Source of the DNA: Xanthobacter sp. NM-25 | GTDB taxonomy: Bacteria > Pseudomonadota > Alphaproteobacteria > Rhizobiales > Xanthobacteraceae | DNA: 64,000 bases | NCBI RefSeq assembly: GCF_022138605.1 | Contig: NZ_JACBFS010000007.1 | Coordinates: 130,001 to 194,000 of the forward strand | Reading direction: 5' to 3' | In this document: piece after piece, positions 1-15,975 of the stretch | How the letters are laid out: each line of letters starts with the position of its first letter | Position numbering within the stretch: position 1 is the stretch's first letter | Program-made: the position numbers and the translations under genes | Notes under the pieces: generated by a model | Told to the model about the DNA's origin: nothing | The model's input: only the letters and a program-made list of their open reading frames with translations | Databases searched by the model: none

Positions 1-945
1 GGCCACGAGGGCACCATTGCGTTGTCGGACCGCAACGAGTTCGTGAACGTGCCCGAGCCTGCGGAAACGGAGATCGCCGGCGTCTCGGAGGATACCGATG
101 ACGACAGCGGCCCCGGCATCCGGCTTTATGAGAGCGTCTATGAAACGGCGCTGCGCAACGAGATTCCGCGCAACGTGATCGCCGATCTGATCCGGATCTA
201 TGCCTTCGACGTGGATTTCCAGCGGCGCGTGCGGTCCGGCGACAGCTTCGAGGTGCTCTATTCCGACGATGCCGGCGCCAACAACGAAATCCTCTATGCG
301 GCGCTGACCACCGGCAGCGAAACCAAGCGCTACTATCGCTTCCAGACCTCGGACGACGGCCTCGTCGACTATTATGACGAGGATGGAAAGAGCGCGAAGA
401 AGTTCCTGGTGCGCAAGCCCGTGGCCGGGGGTGTCATGCGCTCGCCCTTTGGGTACCGCCGCCATCCGATCCTCGGCTATTCCAAGCTCCACACCGGTGT
501 GGACTGGGCGGATTCCATCGGCACGCCCATTTATGCGGCGGGCAACGGCACCATCATCTATGCCAACTGGAAATCGGGTTATGGCAAGCACACCGAGATC
601 CAGCACGCCAACGGCTATGTCACCACCTATTCGCACCAGTCGGGCTTCGCCCGCGGCATCCGCGAAGGCATGAAGGTGCGCCAGGGGCAGCTGATCGGCT
701 ACATCGGCTCCACCGGCCTCTCCACGGGACCGCATCTGCACTATGAAGTGAAGATCAACGGCAACTTCGTGGACCCCATGCGCATCAAGTTGCCCCGCGG
801 CCGTGCCCTCGCCGGGCGGTTCCTCACCGAATTCGGCAAGGAGCGCGAACGCGTGGACGCCCTGATGAACCATGCCCCCGTGCCGGCCAAAGTGGCCAGC
901 GCCGGCGCGTCGGGCGCCAAGCCCGCGCGCTCCAGCGCCGACTGA
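1..945 (+). CDS. M23-family (LytM) metallopeptidase, 5' end outside window
   Basis: Reads open from the first base, so the true start lies upstream; 314 residues are visible. The C-terminal half is a LytM/M23 endopeptidase domain that would cut peptidoglycan cross-links in the periplasm. It shows the zinc-binding HxxxD motif (HTGVD, codons from base 490) and the later HLHYE motif (from base 733). The upstream part resembles the long non-catalytic N-terminal region of alphaproteobacterial M23 proteins. The tail after the domain is Ala/Ser/Lys rich. It may be an active hydrolase or a divisome/elongasome activator; the visible zinc ligands favour activity. Confidence 0.9.
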   Translation, partial: GHEGTIALSDRNEFVNVPEPAETEIAGVSEDTDDDSGPGIRLYESVYETALRNEIPRNVIADLIRIYAFDVDFQRRVRSGDSFEVLYSDDAGANNEILYAALTTGSETKRYYRFQTSDDGLVDYYDEDGKSAKKFLVRKPVAGGVMRSPFGYRRHPILGYSKLHTGVDWADSIGTPIYAAGNGTIIYANWKSGYGKHTEIQHANGYVTTYSHQSGFARGIREGMKVRQGQLIGYIGSTGLSTGPHLHYEVKINGNFVDPMRIKLPRGRALAGRFLTEFGKERERVDALMNHAPVPAKVASAGASGAKPARSSAD

Positions 946-1025
946 TCATCCGTCGCGCTGCGGGCCGAGCGCCGCGGGTACCCCCGCCGCAGTTGACGGC
1001 CCCTTCCCCCATCCTCACTCTTCTC

Positions 1026-1043
1026 TCCCGCCCCAGGGCGGGA
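1026..1043. repeat. Intergenic perfect palindrome (TCCCGCCC/GGGCGGGA)
   Basis: An 8-bp inverted repeat with a 2-base spacer lies in the 156-base gap after the M23 gene, preceded by a pyrimidine-rich run. No T-tract follows on the plus strand, so it is not a classical terminator. It resembles the palindrome at 26136-26166 in style (pyrimidine run plus GC palindrome). Confidence 0.4.
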
Positions 1044-1101
1044 GCGCGACGCCTCGGTCCGCTCCCGCGAACCGCCACGGCTGAGACGAGGACACCACAG
1101 G

Positions 1102-2055
1102 ATGGGACATCACCTTCTGCGTGACCGCCCGCGACCGGCCCGTGCCGGCATCCGGGCGGCTGCCATGGCGATAGCGGTGGCCCTGTCCTGTTGGGGCAGC
1201 CACGACGTGGCCGCCGACACCCCGATCGAAAGCTACATCGCCACCCGCAATCAGCTGAGCGAGGCGGTGGCCGCCGCCGTCAAGGCCGGTGAGAACCAGG
1301 ACGCGGTCGACACGCGCAGCGCCGCGGCGGTGCAGCAGCTGGAGCGCCTCATGACGGCGCTTATCGGCCCGGTCACCTTCGCGGACACCCGGCCGCCGCC
1401 GGTGTTCCTGCCCACCACCCTGGTGCCCGACTATCTGGAATCCCGGCAGCCCGATGGGCTGCTGTTTTCGAGCGCCGACTTCGTCACCCGTTTCTTCGTG
1501 GCGCCGGAGCCGGTGTTCGCAGACTGGCTCGCCCGGAGCGCCAAGGATGAGGACGCCCCCGAGGCGCTGCGCGGCGGGCTGGCGGCGGCCGTCGGCACAC
1601 AGGCGCTCTATCAGGCGGTGATGGGATCGGACGCGATGTTCGTCAAATATATGGACCTGCCCATCACCACCGCTCCGGGCGAGACGGTGAATGCGGCTTT
1701 GGGCCTGTTCACCCAGACCGGCGCCCAGAATGATGTGCCGGACAGCATCGTCTTCACCCGCATGGCCGGCGGACGGGTGGTGGTGGGGGCGGCGCCGGTC
1801 AAGGTCACCATCAGGCCCATGCCGGCCTGCGACAAGGTCTGGAAGGGGTTCGCCGCGAAATCCAAGGCCCTGATCGCCGCCGCCGAGAAATCGAGGAACG
1901 ACCAGGACCCGCGCTGGGACCAGGCAACCGATGTGGAAGAAGAAGGCGCGGCGGCCTATCAGGCCTGCTTCGCGAAGGCGGCACCCGCCCTGCCCTTCTT
2001 CGCCGCCGCCACCCAGCGGGCCCAGGAGCTGCTGGCCGCCGCCCGCGGCGAATAA
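1102..2055 (+). CDS. Exported protein of unknown function
   Basis: 317 residues. The N-terminus has an arginine-rich n-region, a hydrophobic stretch (about residues 21-34) and a possible signal peptidase site near VAADTP, so export is likely. The mature part is rich in Ala and acidic residues, with helical N-terminal sequence (EAVAAAVKAGENQDAV). Two cysteines (PACDK and QACFA) could form a disulphide. I recognise no domain. The ATG follows a weak purine stretch (gaggacaccacagg). It stands alone between the M23 gene and the convergent clpB terminator. Confidence 0.75.
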   Translation: MGHHLLRDRPRPARAGIRAAAMAIAVALSCWGSHDVAADTPIESYIATRNQLSEAVAAAVKAGENQDAVDTRSAAAVQQLERLMTALIGPVTFADTRPPPVFLPTTLVPDYLESRQPDGLLFSSADFVTRFFVAPEPVFADWLARSAKDEDAPEALRGGLAAAVGTQALYQAVMGSDAMFVKYMDLPITTAPGETVNAALGLFTQTGAQNDVPDSIVFTRMAGGRVVVGAAPVKVTIRPMPACDKVWKGFAAKSKALIAAAEKSRNDQDPRWDQATDVEEEGAAAYQACFAKAAPALPFFAAATQRAQELLAAARGE

Positions 2056-2148
2056 AGCCGCGCACCCGGTCCAGACGTCGATGGCTCTCACCAGATGAGT
2101 GCCGAGCAACGGCTTCTTGTCTCGTGGCGGACGCCACCCGCGCGCACA

Positions 2149-2178
2149 ACAAAAAGGCCCTCCCCGAAGGGAGGGCCT
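2149..2178 (-). terminator. Rho-independent terminator of clpB
   Basis: Perfect 10-bp stem (2155-2164 with 2169-2178) around a CGAA loop. On the minus strand it is followed directly by TTTTTGTTG. It lies about 35 bases beyond the clpB stop. The plus-strand side is only moderately T-rich. Confidence 0.85.
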
Positions 2179-2211
2179 CTTCTCTTCAGTCATACCCCTG
2201 CGACGCCAGGA

Positions 2212-4851
<2,640 letters not shown>

Positions 4852-4984
4852 GTCTTTCCTCCTTCTCACGCCCGGCACCTTCATCTGAAGCATGCCAACG
4901 CGCTGGGGCACGGTCCCGGTATCCCCGGCGACCGTCGCGCACGGCCTTGCAACCTGCGCCGTGCCTCATGTGGGTGTGGCTTCC

Positions 4985-5018
4985 CGGCAACGGAAGGGGG
5001 TGCGCGACGAAAACAAGC
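4985..5018 (-). promoter_or_regulatory. Possible RpoH (heat-shock) promoter of clpB
   Basis: On the minus strand CTTG (5017-5014) is followed after 17 bases by CTTCCGTTG. Alphaproteobacterial RpoH promoters are described as roughly CTTG-N17/18-CYTATNTNNG; the first block matches, the second only in part. clpB is a classical RpoH target, which makes the position plausible. The rest of the 306-base clpB/MOSC divergent gap shows nothing else I can name. Confidence 0.3.
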
Positions 5019-5157
5019 TTATCGTTCCGCGGCCATGAAACCTTGACGAAGCCCAAGCCCGGACGCCGTTTTCGGCGCCGGCGCCAGCATCCCCGGGATG
5101 CCCAGAGCCGGCGTGGCGGCTTGACCGCGATGCCCTTCAGATGAGATCGCGGCACCC

Positions 5158-5952
5158 ATGACCACCGTCGAGACCGTCGCCTCCCTTCCACCCGCCACCG
5201 TCACCGCCCTGTACCGTCATCCGGTGAAGGGGCTCTCCGCCGAGCCGCTGGCGGCGGTGCAGCTGGAAGCCGGCGCCTTCTTCCCCGGCGATCGCCTCTA
5301 TGCGGTGGAGAACGGCCCGTGCGGATTTGACCCCGCCACCCCGGCCTATCGCCCCAAGACGGCGTTCCTGATGCTGATGCGGGATGCGCGCCTCGCCGGC
5401 CTGGACAGCCGCTACGACGACGCCTCCCGGGAACTGACCCTGTGCCTCGAAGGGGTGGAAGCCGCCAGGGGCAACCTCGCCACGGCGGAGGGGTGCGCCG
5501 AGATCGAGGCCTTCCTCACCTTTTATATGGGCGAGGAGGCCCGCGGCCGGCTGCAGCTGCTGACGGCGCCGGAGGGCTTCCGCTTCACCGATTCCCTGCG
5601 CTCGGGCTTCATCTCCCTGCTCAATCTCGCCAGCGTGCGGGATCTGGCAGGGCACATGGGTGAAGCGGTGGACCCGCGACGTTTCCGCATGAACCTTCAT
5701 CTCGACGGCTGGGCGCCGGGCACGGAGCTCACCCTCGTCGGGCAGACGTTGGCCATCGGCGACGCCCGCCTCGCCATTCTCAAGCGCACCGAGCGCTGCG
5801 CCGCCGTCAATGTGAACCCGGACACCGCCGCCCGCGACATCAATGTGGTGAAGGGCCTCGCCCGCGCCTATGGGCACACGGATTGTGGCGTCTACGCCAG
5901 GGTGGTCCAGGCCGGCCGGGTGGCGGTGGGCGATGCCGTCCGCGTCGTCTGA
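5158..5952 (+). CDS. MOSC domain protein
   Basis: 264 residues. The N-terminal MOSC beta-barrel part (TALYRHPVKGLSAEPL) is followed by the MOSC domain proper, with the conserved cysteine in KRTERCAAVNV and the D(I)NVVKGL segment. The family includes molybdenum-cofactor sulphurases, YcbX and amidoxime-reducing components; the cysteine is the expected Moco or sulphur-carrying residue. No partner oxidoreductase is adjacent, so the substrate cannot be told. The ATG has only a weak ribosome site. It is divergent from clpB. Confidence 0.88.
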   Translation: MTTVETVASLPPATVTALYRHPVKGLSAEPLAAVQLEAGAFFPGDRLYAVENGPCGFDPATPAYRPKTAFLMLMRDARLAGLDSRYDDASRELTLCLEGVEAARGNLATAEGCAEIEAFLTFYMGEEARGRLQLLTAPEGFRFTDSLRSGFISLLNLASVRDLAGHMGEAVDPRRFRMNLHLDGWAPGTELTLVGQTLAIGDARLAILKRTERCAAVNVNPDTAARDINVVKGLARAYGHTDCGVYARVVQAGRVAVGDAVRVV

Positions 5953-6007
5953 GGCCGCCGCCGGCGGCCGGACTTGACCTTCCGACCCGCGCAGCGCACT
6001 AGAAGGC

Positions 6008-6622
6008 ATGGAACCGGCTAGCCTCGCTCTTTTCGCGGCGGTCCTGACACTGGGGGCCGCGAGCCCTGGTCCGGCCGTTGTCGCCCTGGTGGCGCGCACG
6101 CTCGCCCGGGGTCGCCACGGCGCGTCCGCCTTCATCCTCGGCCTCGCCACCGGCGACATTCTGTGGCTCGCCGCCGCCGCGCTGGGCCTCGCCGCTTTGG
6201 CCGCCACCCTCGGCAGCCTGTTCATCGTGGTCCGCCTGGCCGGCGCCGCCTATCTGCTGCTGATGGCCTGGCGCATGTGGACAGCCCCCGCCGCGCCGCC
6301 CAGCGACGCACCGGTGCCCACGGATCAATCGGCGCTCGGCCTCTATGGTGCCGGCGTGGCCCTGACCTTGAGCAACCCCAAGACCATGGCCTTCTACCTG
6401 GCGCTGCTGCCCACCCTGATGAACCTCGACCAGCTCTCCATGCTCGGCTTTGCCGAGATGAGCGGGGTCATCCTGGTGGTGCTGACGGCGGTGTTCGCCG
6501 GCTATGTGATCGTCGCCGACCGGGCCCGCCGGTTCATCGCCTCGCGGCGGGCCATGCGCACCCTCAACCGCATCTGCGGCGCCACCCTTGCCGGAGCCGC
6601 CGTGACCGTCGCCGCCCGTTAG
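6008..6622 (+). CDS. LysE/RhtB-family amino-acid exporter
   Basis: 204 residues, the usual size. Six hydrophobic segments cover nearly the whole chain. The family signature ASPGPAVVALVARTLARG sits at residues 18-35 after the first helix. The later segment GVALTLSNPKTMAFYLALLP is also typical of LysE/RhtB transporters, which export amino acids or homoserine lactone-like metabolites across the inner membrane. The cargo is not predictable. There is no LysR-type regulator next door. Confidence 0.9.
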   Translation: MEPASLALFAAVLTLGAASPGPAVVALVARTLARGRHGASAFILGLATGDILWLAAAALGLAALAATLGSLFIVVRLAGAAYLLLMAWRMWTAPAAPPSDAPVPTDQSALGLYGAGVALTLSNPKTMAFYLALLPTLMNLDQLSMLGFAEMSGVILVVLTAVFAGYVIVADRARRFIASRRAMRTLNRICGATLAGAAVTVAAR

Positions 6623-6685
6623 CGGCCTCGCCCCAACAGCGCCACCAAATCACCGCGCGCGTGCGCTAAAGTCGCATGACGCTGA

Positions 6686-11368
<4,683 letters not shown>

Positions 11369-11414
11369 GGCGGGGACAAGCCCTCGCGCCGACGGGGCAG
11401 CGCCCTCCGCCCCC

Positions 11415-11449
11415 TTGACGCCCCGCGCGGGAGCGCTCATTGGTCCCGC
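11415..11449 (+). promoter_or_regulatory. Probable rnpB promoter (-35 TTGACG)
   Basis: A TTGACG box at 11415-11420 lies about 30 bases before the predicted 5' end of the RNase P RNA, the right distance for a sigma70-type -35. The -10 region (around CTCATTGG) is poor. The assignment rests mainly on position. Confidence 0.4.
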
Positions 11450-11829
11450 ACCAGCCGGCCGGGCGGCCGCGGCATTTCGGTGTCGAGGAAAGTCCGGGCT
11501 CCACGGAGACACGGTGCCGGATAACGTCCGGCGGGGGCGACCCCAGGGAAAGTGCCACAGAAATCAAACCACTCGCGAAGGTCCCTCGGGTCCGCGCGAG
11601 CCAGGGTGAAACGGTGGGGTAAGAGCCCACCGCGCGACCGGCAACGGAAGCGGCACGGCAAACCCCACCGGGAGCAAAGTCAAATAGGGACGACGCGGGA
11701 AACCACCCGGTCTTCGGGATGTCGTCCGGGTTGACTGCTAGAGGCGCCGGGCAACCGGCGTCCCAGATGAATGGTCGCCACGCGGGCCTTGTGCCCGCCG
11801 TACAGAACCCGGCTTACAGGCCGGCTGGT
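11450..11829 (+). ncRNA. rnpB: RNase P RNA, bacterial type A
   Basis: Catalytic RNA that matures tRNA 5' ends. The conserved core is present: GAGGAAAGTCCGGGCTCC (from 11484), CAGGGAAAGTGCCACAGAAA, AGGGTGAAACGGTG, then AGAGCCCACCGC, and the 3' core ACAGAACCCGGCTTAC. The ends were set by helix P1: ACCAGCCGGCC at 11450-11460 pairs perfectly with GGCCGGCTGGT at 11819-11829. Length is about 380 nt, typical of type A. Frames across this stretch are not genes. Confidence 0.95.
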
Positions 11830-11835
11830 ATTCCC

Positions 11836-12513
11836 CTATTTCGCCTGCACCTGCTTCAGGAGCGCCTCCACATCCGGCAGGATGCCGGACACCATCACCC
11901 GCACCCCGTCGGGATTGGGGTGCAGCCCGTCCTTCTGGATGAGCTCGGGATGCCCGGCCACCCCCTCCATGAAGAAGGGATAGAGCAGCACGCCCTGCTG
12001 GGCCGCCAGCTGCGGGAACACGGCGTTGAACTCGGCCTGGTATTCCGGCCCGAGGTTGGGCGCCGCCAGCATGCCGGCCACCAGCACCTTGATGCCTCGT
12101 GCCTTCAGGCGGCTGACGATCTCGGTCATGGCCTTACGCGTGGTGGCGGGGGGCAGCGCCCGCAGCATGTCGTTGGCGCCCAGCGCCACGATCACCCCAT
12201 CGGTGCCCTCGGGCACCGACCAGTCGAGCCGGGCGAGGCCCTGGCTGGCGGTGTCGCCGGAGACGCCGGCATTCACGATCGCCACATCATAGCCCTTCGC
12301 CTTCAGCGCCGCCTGAAGCTGCACCGGAAACGCCTGCGATGACGGCACACCATAACCGGCGGTGAGGCTGTCGCCGAAGGCCACCAGCTTCACCGTGCGG
12401 GCGGCGGCGGGTGACGCGATCGTGATCAGGCAGGCGAGGGCCATCAGCCCCGGCAGTGCCTTAAATACCGTTTTCCATCCGTATGCGGTTGCCGGACGCG
12501 CGCCCGCGCCCAT
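11836..12513 (-). CDS. Exported SGNH-family arylesterase/thioesterase (TesA-like)
   Basis: 225 residues. GDSL/SGNH hydrolase with all blocks: GDSLTAGYG (Ser about 49), the block II glycine region, GANDMLR (block III Asn) and DGLHPN (catalytic Asp/His about 195-198). A signal peptide (hydrophobic ALPGLMALACLITIA, cut after SPAAA) sends it to the periplasm, as for E. coli TesA, which hydrolyses acyl-CoA and lysophospholipids. The start at 12513 has GAGG 8 bases upstream and a normal-length n-region. An ATG at 12543 adds 10 residues and would overlap the divergent ABC gene by 2 bases. Divergence from a YbbA/YbbP pair matches the E. coli tesA locus. Confidence 0.9.
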   Translation of the reverse strand: MGAGARPATAYGWKTVFKALPGLMALACLITIASPAAARTVKLVAFGDSLTAGYGVPSSQAFPVQLQAALKAKGYDVAIVNAGVSGDTASQGLARLDWSVPEGTDGVIVALGANDMLRALPPATTRKAMTEIVSRLKARGIKVLVAGMLAAPNLGPEYQAEFNAVFPQLAAQQGVLLYPFFMEGVAGHPELIQKDGLHPNPDGVRVMVSGILPDVEALLKQVQAK

Positions 12514-12541
12514 TGCAGATGCCTCGAAGGTCTTGTCACGC

Positions 12542-13291
12542 ATGAACGATGCTTCCCTTCCCCCGCCGGCCCTGAAGCTCTCCGGGGTCGATCTCTCTTT
12601 GGGGGCCGGCGCGGCCCGTGTCCATGTGCTGAAAGACATCTTCGTCCAAATCACGGCAGGGCAGACCGTGGGGCTGGTGGGTCCCTCCGGCTCGGGCAAG
12701 TCCACCCTGCTCATGGTGATGGCCGGCCTGGAGCGGCCGGACAAGGGACGGGTGGAGGTGGCGGGCACCGATCTCACCCCCCTGTCGGAAGATGCCCTCG
12801 CCCGCTTCCGGGGCCGGCATATCGGCATCGTCTTCCAGTCGTTCCACCTCATCCCCACCATGACGGCGCTGGAGAATGTGGCGGTGCCCCTGGAACTGGC
12901 CGGCCGGGCCGATGCCTTTGCCCGCGCCGCCCGGGAGCTGGAGGCGGTGGGCCTCGGCCATCGCGCCACCCATTATCCCGCCCAATTGTCCGGCGGCGAG
13001 CAGCAGCGGGTGGCGGTGGCCCGGGCGCTGGCGCCCGAGCCGCCCATCCTGGTGGCCGACGAGCCCACCGGCAATCTGGACGAGGCCACCGGCCAGCAGA
13101 TCATGGACCTGCTGTTCGCCGCCCATCGCGACCGCGGCACCACGCTGGTCCTCGTCACCCACGACACTGGCCTTGCCGCCCGCTGTGGCCGGGTGATCCA
13201 GGTGCGGTCCGGCGTCATCGCCCACGATTCGGCGGGCGAGGACCCGGCGGCGGATGCGGCGGCCCAGGCGGCCATCGGGGCCCTGGCATGA
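12542..13291 (+). CDS. ABC transporter ATPase, YbbA/LolD type
   Basis: 249 residues. Walker A GPSGSGKST (residues 47-55), Q-loop, signature LSGGEQQRVAVARAL (about 148), Walker B ILVADEP and the H-loop VTHD. This is the compact MacB/LolD class of ATPases that work with FtsX-fold permeases and drive periplasmic events rather than classical import. Its stop overlaps the permease start by 4 bases (ATGA), so the two are translationally coupled. The ATG at 12542 matches the usual short N-terminus. Confidence 0.92.
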   Translation: MNDASLPPPALKLSGVDLSLGAGAARVHVLKDIFVQITAGQTVGLVGPSGSGKSTLLMVMAGLERPDKGRVEVAGTDLTPLSEDALARFRGRHIGIVFQSFHLIPTMTALENVAVPLELAGRADAFARAARELEAVGLGHRATHYPAQLSGGEQQRVAVARALAPEPPILVADEPTGNLDEATGQQIMDLLFAAHRDRGTTLVLVTHDTGLAARCGRVIQVRSGVIAHDSAGEDPAADAAAQAAIGALA

Positions 13292-15870
13292 GCAGCCCGA
13301 CCGAAACGCCCCCCCTTGCGCCCCTCCGATTCACGCCTCTCCGTTTCACGCCGCTCCGCTTTGCCTGGCGCGAGCTGCGCGGGGCCCGGCGGGGCTTTGG
13401 CATCTTCCTCGCCTGCCTGATCATCGGCGTCATGGCCATCGCCGGCATCGGCTCCTTCGCCCGCGCCCTCACCGAGGGGCTGGAGCGGGAGGGCCGCGCC
13501 ATTCTCGGCGGCGATGCCGCCTTCACCTCCGCCCAACGCCAGGCGAGCCCGGACGAGCTGGCGCTGATGCGCGGGCCTCAGAGCTCGACCACCTTGGGCC
13601 GCGTCGCGTTGCTGCGGGCCATGGCCCGCGCCCCATCCGGCGATGCCACCCTGGTGGAGCTCAAGGCGGTGGATTCGACCTACCCCATGGTCGGCACCCT
13701 CGATATGTCTCCGCCGGCGCCCCTTTCAACGGTGCTCGGCCTGCATGACGGCCTTTATGGCGCGGTGGCGGACGAGGCGCTGATGACGCGGCTCGACCTC
13801 GGTATCGGCAGCCGCATCAAGGTCGGTGAGGCGGAACTGGAAATCCGCGCCCGGCTGGTGTCGGAGCCGGACAAGCTCGCCTCCGGCGTCGGCTTCGGCG
13901 CCCGCCTCTTGGTCTCCGATGCCGGGCTCGAGGCCACCCGCCTGATCCAGCCGGGCAGCGTGGTGCGCTGGACCTATCGGGTCCGGCTCTCAGATCCCGC
14001 CGCATTACCGGCCTATCTGGAGCGCACCCACACGCCTTTGGCCGCCGCCGGCTATGAAATCCGCACCCGCGATGCCGCCACCCCGCAATTGGAACGCAAT
14101 GTGCGGCGCATCAGCCAGTTCCTCACCCTGGTGGCCCTCACGGCTCTGCTGGTGGGCGGGGTGGGCGTCGCCAATGCGGTGTCGAGCCACTTGGCCGCCA
14201 AGCGGGAGACCATCGCCACCCTGAAGGCGCTGGGGGCCACCCGCGCCACCATCTTCGCCACCTATGGGGCCGAGCTGGCGCTGATCGCCATGGTGGGCAT
14301 CGGCATCGGCCTGGTGCTGGGCGCTCTGCTGCCGTTCGTCGCCACCGCCGCCATCTCCGCTCTGGTGCCGTTCCCGCTGGCGCCGCGGCTCGATCCGGCG
14401 GCGCTGGCTCTGGCCGCCCTCTATGGGGTGCTGGTGACGGCCATCTTCACCCTCTGGCCCCTGGCCCGGGCCCAGGAGGCGCCGGTTTCGGTGCTGTTCC
14501 GCGACAGTTTGGGTGCCGACCGGCGCCGGCCGGCGCTGGCCTATGCCGCGCTGGTGGCCGTGCTTGCCCTGGCCCTGGTGGCGCTCGCGCTCCTCACCTC
14601 CGACGACATGCGCACGGCGGCGGTGTTCCTGGTGGCGGCGGCCGGCGTGTTCGTGCTGCTGCGCGGCGTCGCCCTCGCCATCATGGCGCTGGCCCGCCGG
14701 CTGCCCCGGCCCCGCTCGGCTTTGGCGCGCCTCGCCCTCGGCAACATCCACCGGCCGGGCGCCCTCACCCCCACGGTGGTGCTCTCCCTCGGCCTCGGCC
14801 TGTCGCTGATGGTGGCGCTGGCATTGGTGGACCGCAGCCTCGGCACCCAGCTGTCCGGCCCCATGCAGGAGAGCGCGCCGAGCTTCTTCTTTGTCGATGT
14901 GCCCTCTTCCCAGCAGGAGGAATTCGCCGCCTTCATCACCGCCAAGGCGCCGGATGGGGTGATGGACTCCGTGCCCATGCTGCGCGGCCGCATCACCGCT
15001 TTGAACGGCGTGCCGGCGGAGGAGGTGAAGCCCACCGCCGACGCCGCCTGGGTGCTGCAGAGCGATCGCGGCATCTCCATGGCCGCTGCGGTGCCCAAGG
15101 GCTCGCAGGTGGTGGCCGGCACATGGTGGGCGCCCGATGCCACCGAACCGCTGGTGTCGTTCGAGGACAAGCTCGCCGCCGGGCTCGGGCTGAAGCTCGG
15201 CGACAGTGTCAGCGTCAATGTGCTGGGGCGCACCGTCACCGCCCGCATCGCCAATCTGCGGCGGGTGAATTGGGAGCGGCTTGGCATCAATTTCGTCATG
15301 GTGTTTTCCCCCGGCAGCTTCGCCGGCGCGCCCTATACGGTGCTCTCCACCCTCGCCTTCCCGGGCGGCGCCGACACCGCCCGCGAGGTGACGCTGATGA
15401 AGGAGGTGGCCGCCGCCTTTCCCGCCGTCACCACGGTGCGGGTGAAGGAGACCCTGGAAGAGGCCCGGCGCATGCTCGACAACCTCTCCCTCGGCATCCG
15501 CGCCGCCAGCCTCGTCACCTTGCTGACCTCGGTGCTGGTGCTGGCCGGCGCCCTGGCGGCCGGGCATCAGCACCGGGTGTATGACGCGGTGATCCTGAAG
15601 ACGCTGGGGGCGACGCGCACCCGCCTCATCGGCGCCTATGCACTCGAATATGCCGGGCTCGGCCTCATCACCGCGGTGTTCGCGCTCATCGCCGGCGGCA
15701 TCGCCGCCGCGGTGGTGGTCACCCAGATCATGGAGATTCCCTTCACCTTCTCCATTCCCGCTGCCGCCGGGGCGGTGGCGGGGGCCCTGCTGCTCACCGT
15801 GGGCTTCGGCCTCATCGGCACCTACCGGGCCTTGAGCGCGCCGCCGGTTCGGGTATTGCGGCACCTGTGA
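13288..15870 (+). CDS. ABC transporter permease, YbbP/FtsX family
   Basis: 860 residues, the large two-module form of FtsX-fold permease. There is one helix near the N-terminus (IFLACLIIGVMAIAGIGSFA), a periplasmic MacB-PCD-like domain, a helix cluster at about 275-410, more helices at 430-510, a second periplasmic domain and a final helix cluster from about 740. With the upstream ATPase it forms a YbbAP-like complex, often next to an esterase as here, and proposed to act on hydrophobic compounds. Residues 11-25 are made of three copies of a PLRFT-like unit, see the repeat entry. Confidence 0.9.
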   Translation: MSSPTETPPLAPLRFTPLRFTPLRFAWRELRGARRGFGIFLACLIIGVMAIAGIGSFARALTEGLEREGRAILGGDAAFTSAQRQASPDELALMRGPQSSTTLGRVALLRAMARAPSGDATLVELKAVDSTYPMVGTLDMSPPAPLSTVLGLHDGLYGAVADEALMTRLDLGIGSRIKVGEAELEIRARLVSEPDKLASGVGFGARLLVSDAGLEATRLIQPGSVVRWTYRVRLSDPAALPAYLERTHTPLAAAGYEIRTRDAATPQLERNVRRISQFLTLVALTALLVGGVGVANAVSSHLAAKRETIATLKALGATRATIFATYGAELALIAMVGIGIGLVLGALLPFVATAAISALVPFPLAPRLDPAALALAALYGVLVTAIFTLWPLARAQEAPVSVLFRDSLGADRRRPALAYAALVAVLALALVALALLTSDDMRTAAVFLVAAAGVFVLLRGVALAIMALARRLPRPRSALARLALGNIHRPGALTPTVVLSLGLGLSLMVALALVDRSLGTQLSGPMQESAPSFFFVDVPSSQQEEFAAFITAKAPDGVMDSVPMLRGRITALNGVPAEEVKPTADAAWVLQSDRGISMAAAVPKGSQVVAGTWWAPDATEPLVSFEDKLAAGLGLKLGDSVSVNVLGRTVTARIANLRRVNWERLGINFVMVFSPGSFAGAPYTVLSTLAFPGGADTAREVTLMKEVAAAFPAVTTVRVKETLEEARRMLDNLSLGIRAASLVTLLTSVLVLAGALAAGHQHRVYDAVILKTLGATRTRLIGAYALEYAGLGLITAVFALIAGGIAAAVVVTQIMEIPFTFSIPAAAGAVAGALLLTVGFGLIGTYRALSAPPVRVLRHL
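13321..13365 (+). repeat. Three 15-bp tandem repeats in the permease gene
   Basis: Units at 13321-13335, 13336-13350 and 13351-13365 share the core CCnCTCCGnTT and encode PLRFT-PLRFT-PLRFA in the cytoplasmic N-terminal tail. Copies one and two differ mostly at third positions, so the amino-acid repeat is cleaner than the DNA repeat. Confidence 0.8.
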
Positions 15871-15975
15871 ACGTGCACCGGGTCAGCACGCCGCGTTGAT
15901 CCGGCGCCCGCGCCGTGCCAGCACCATTCCAAATACAAAGGGGAGGATGGGGCATGGCACAGCGGGAGCCGGACC

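Noticed and set aside
11443..11734. Short proteins encoded in the rnpB interval
   Set aside because: The sequence is explained fully by RNase P RNA, including a perfect P1 helix.
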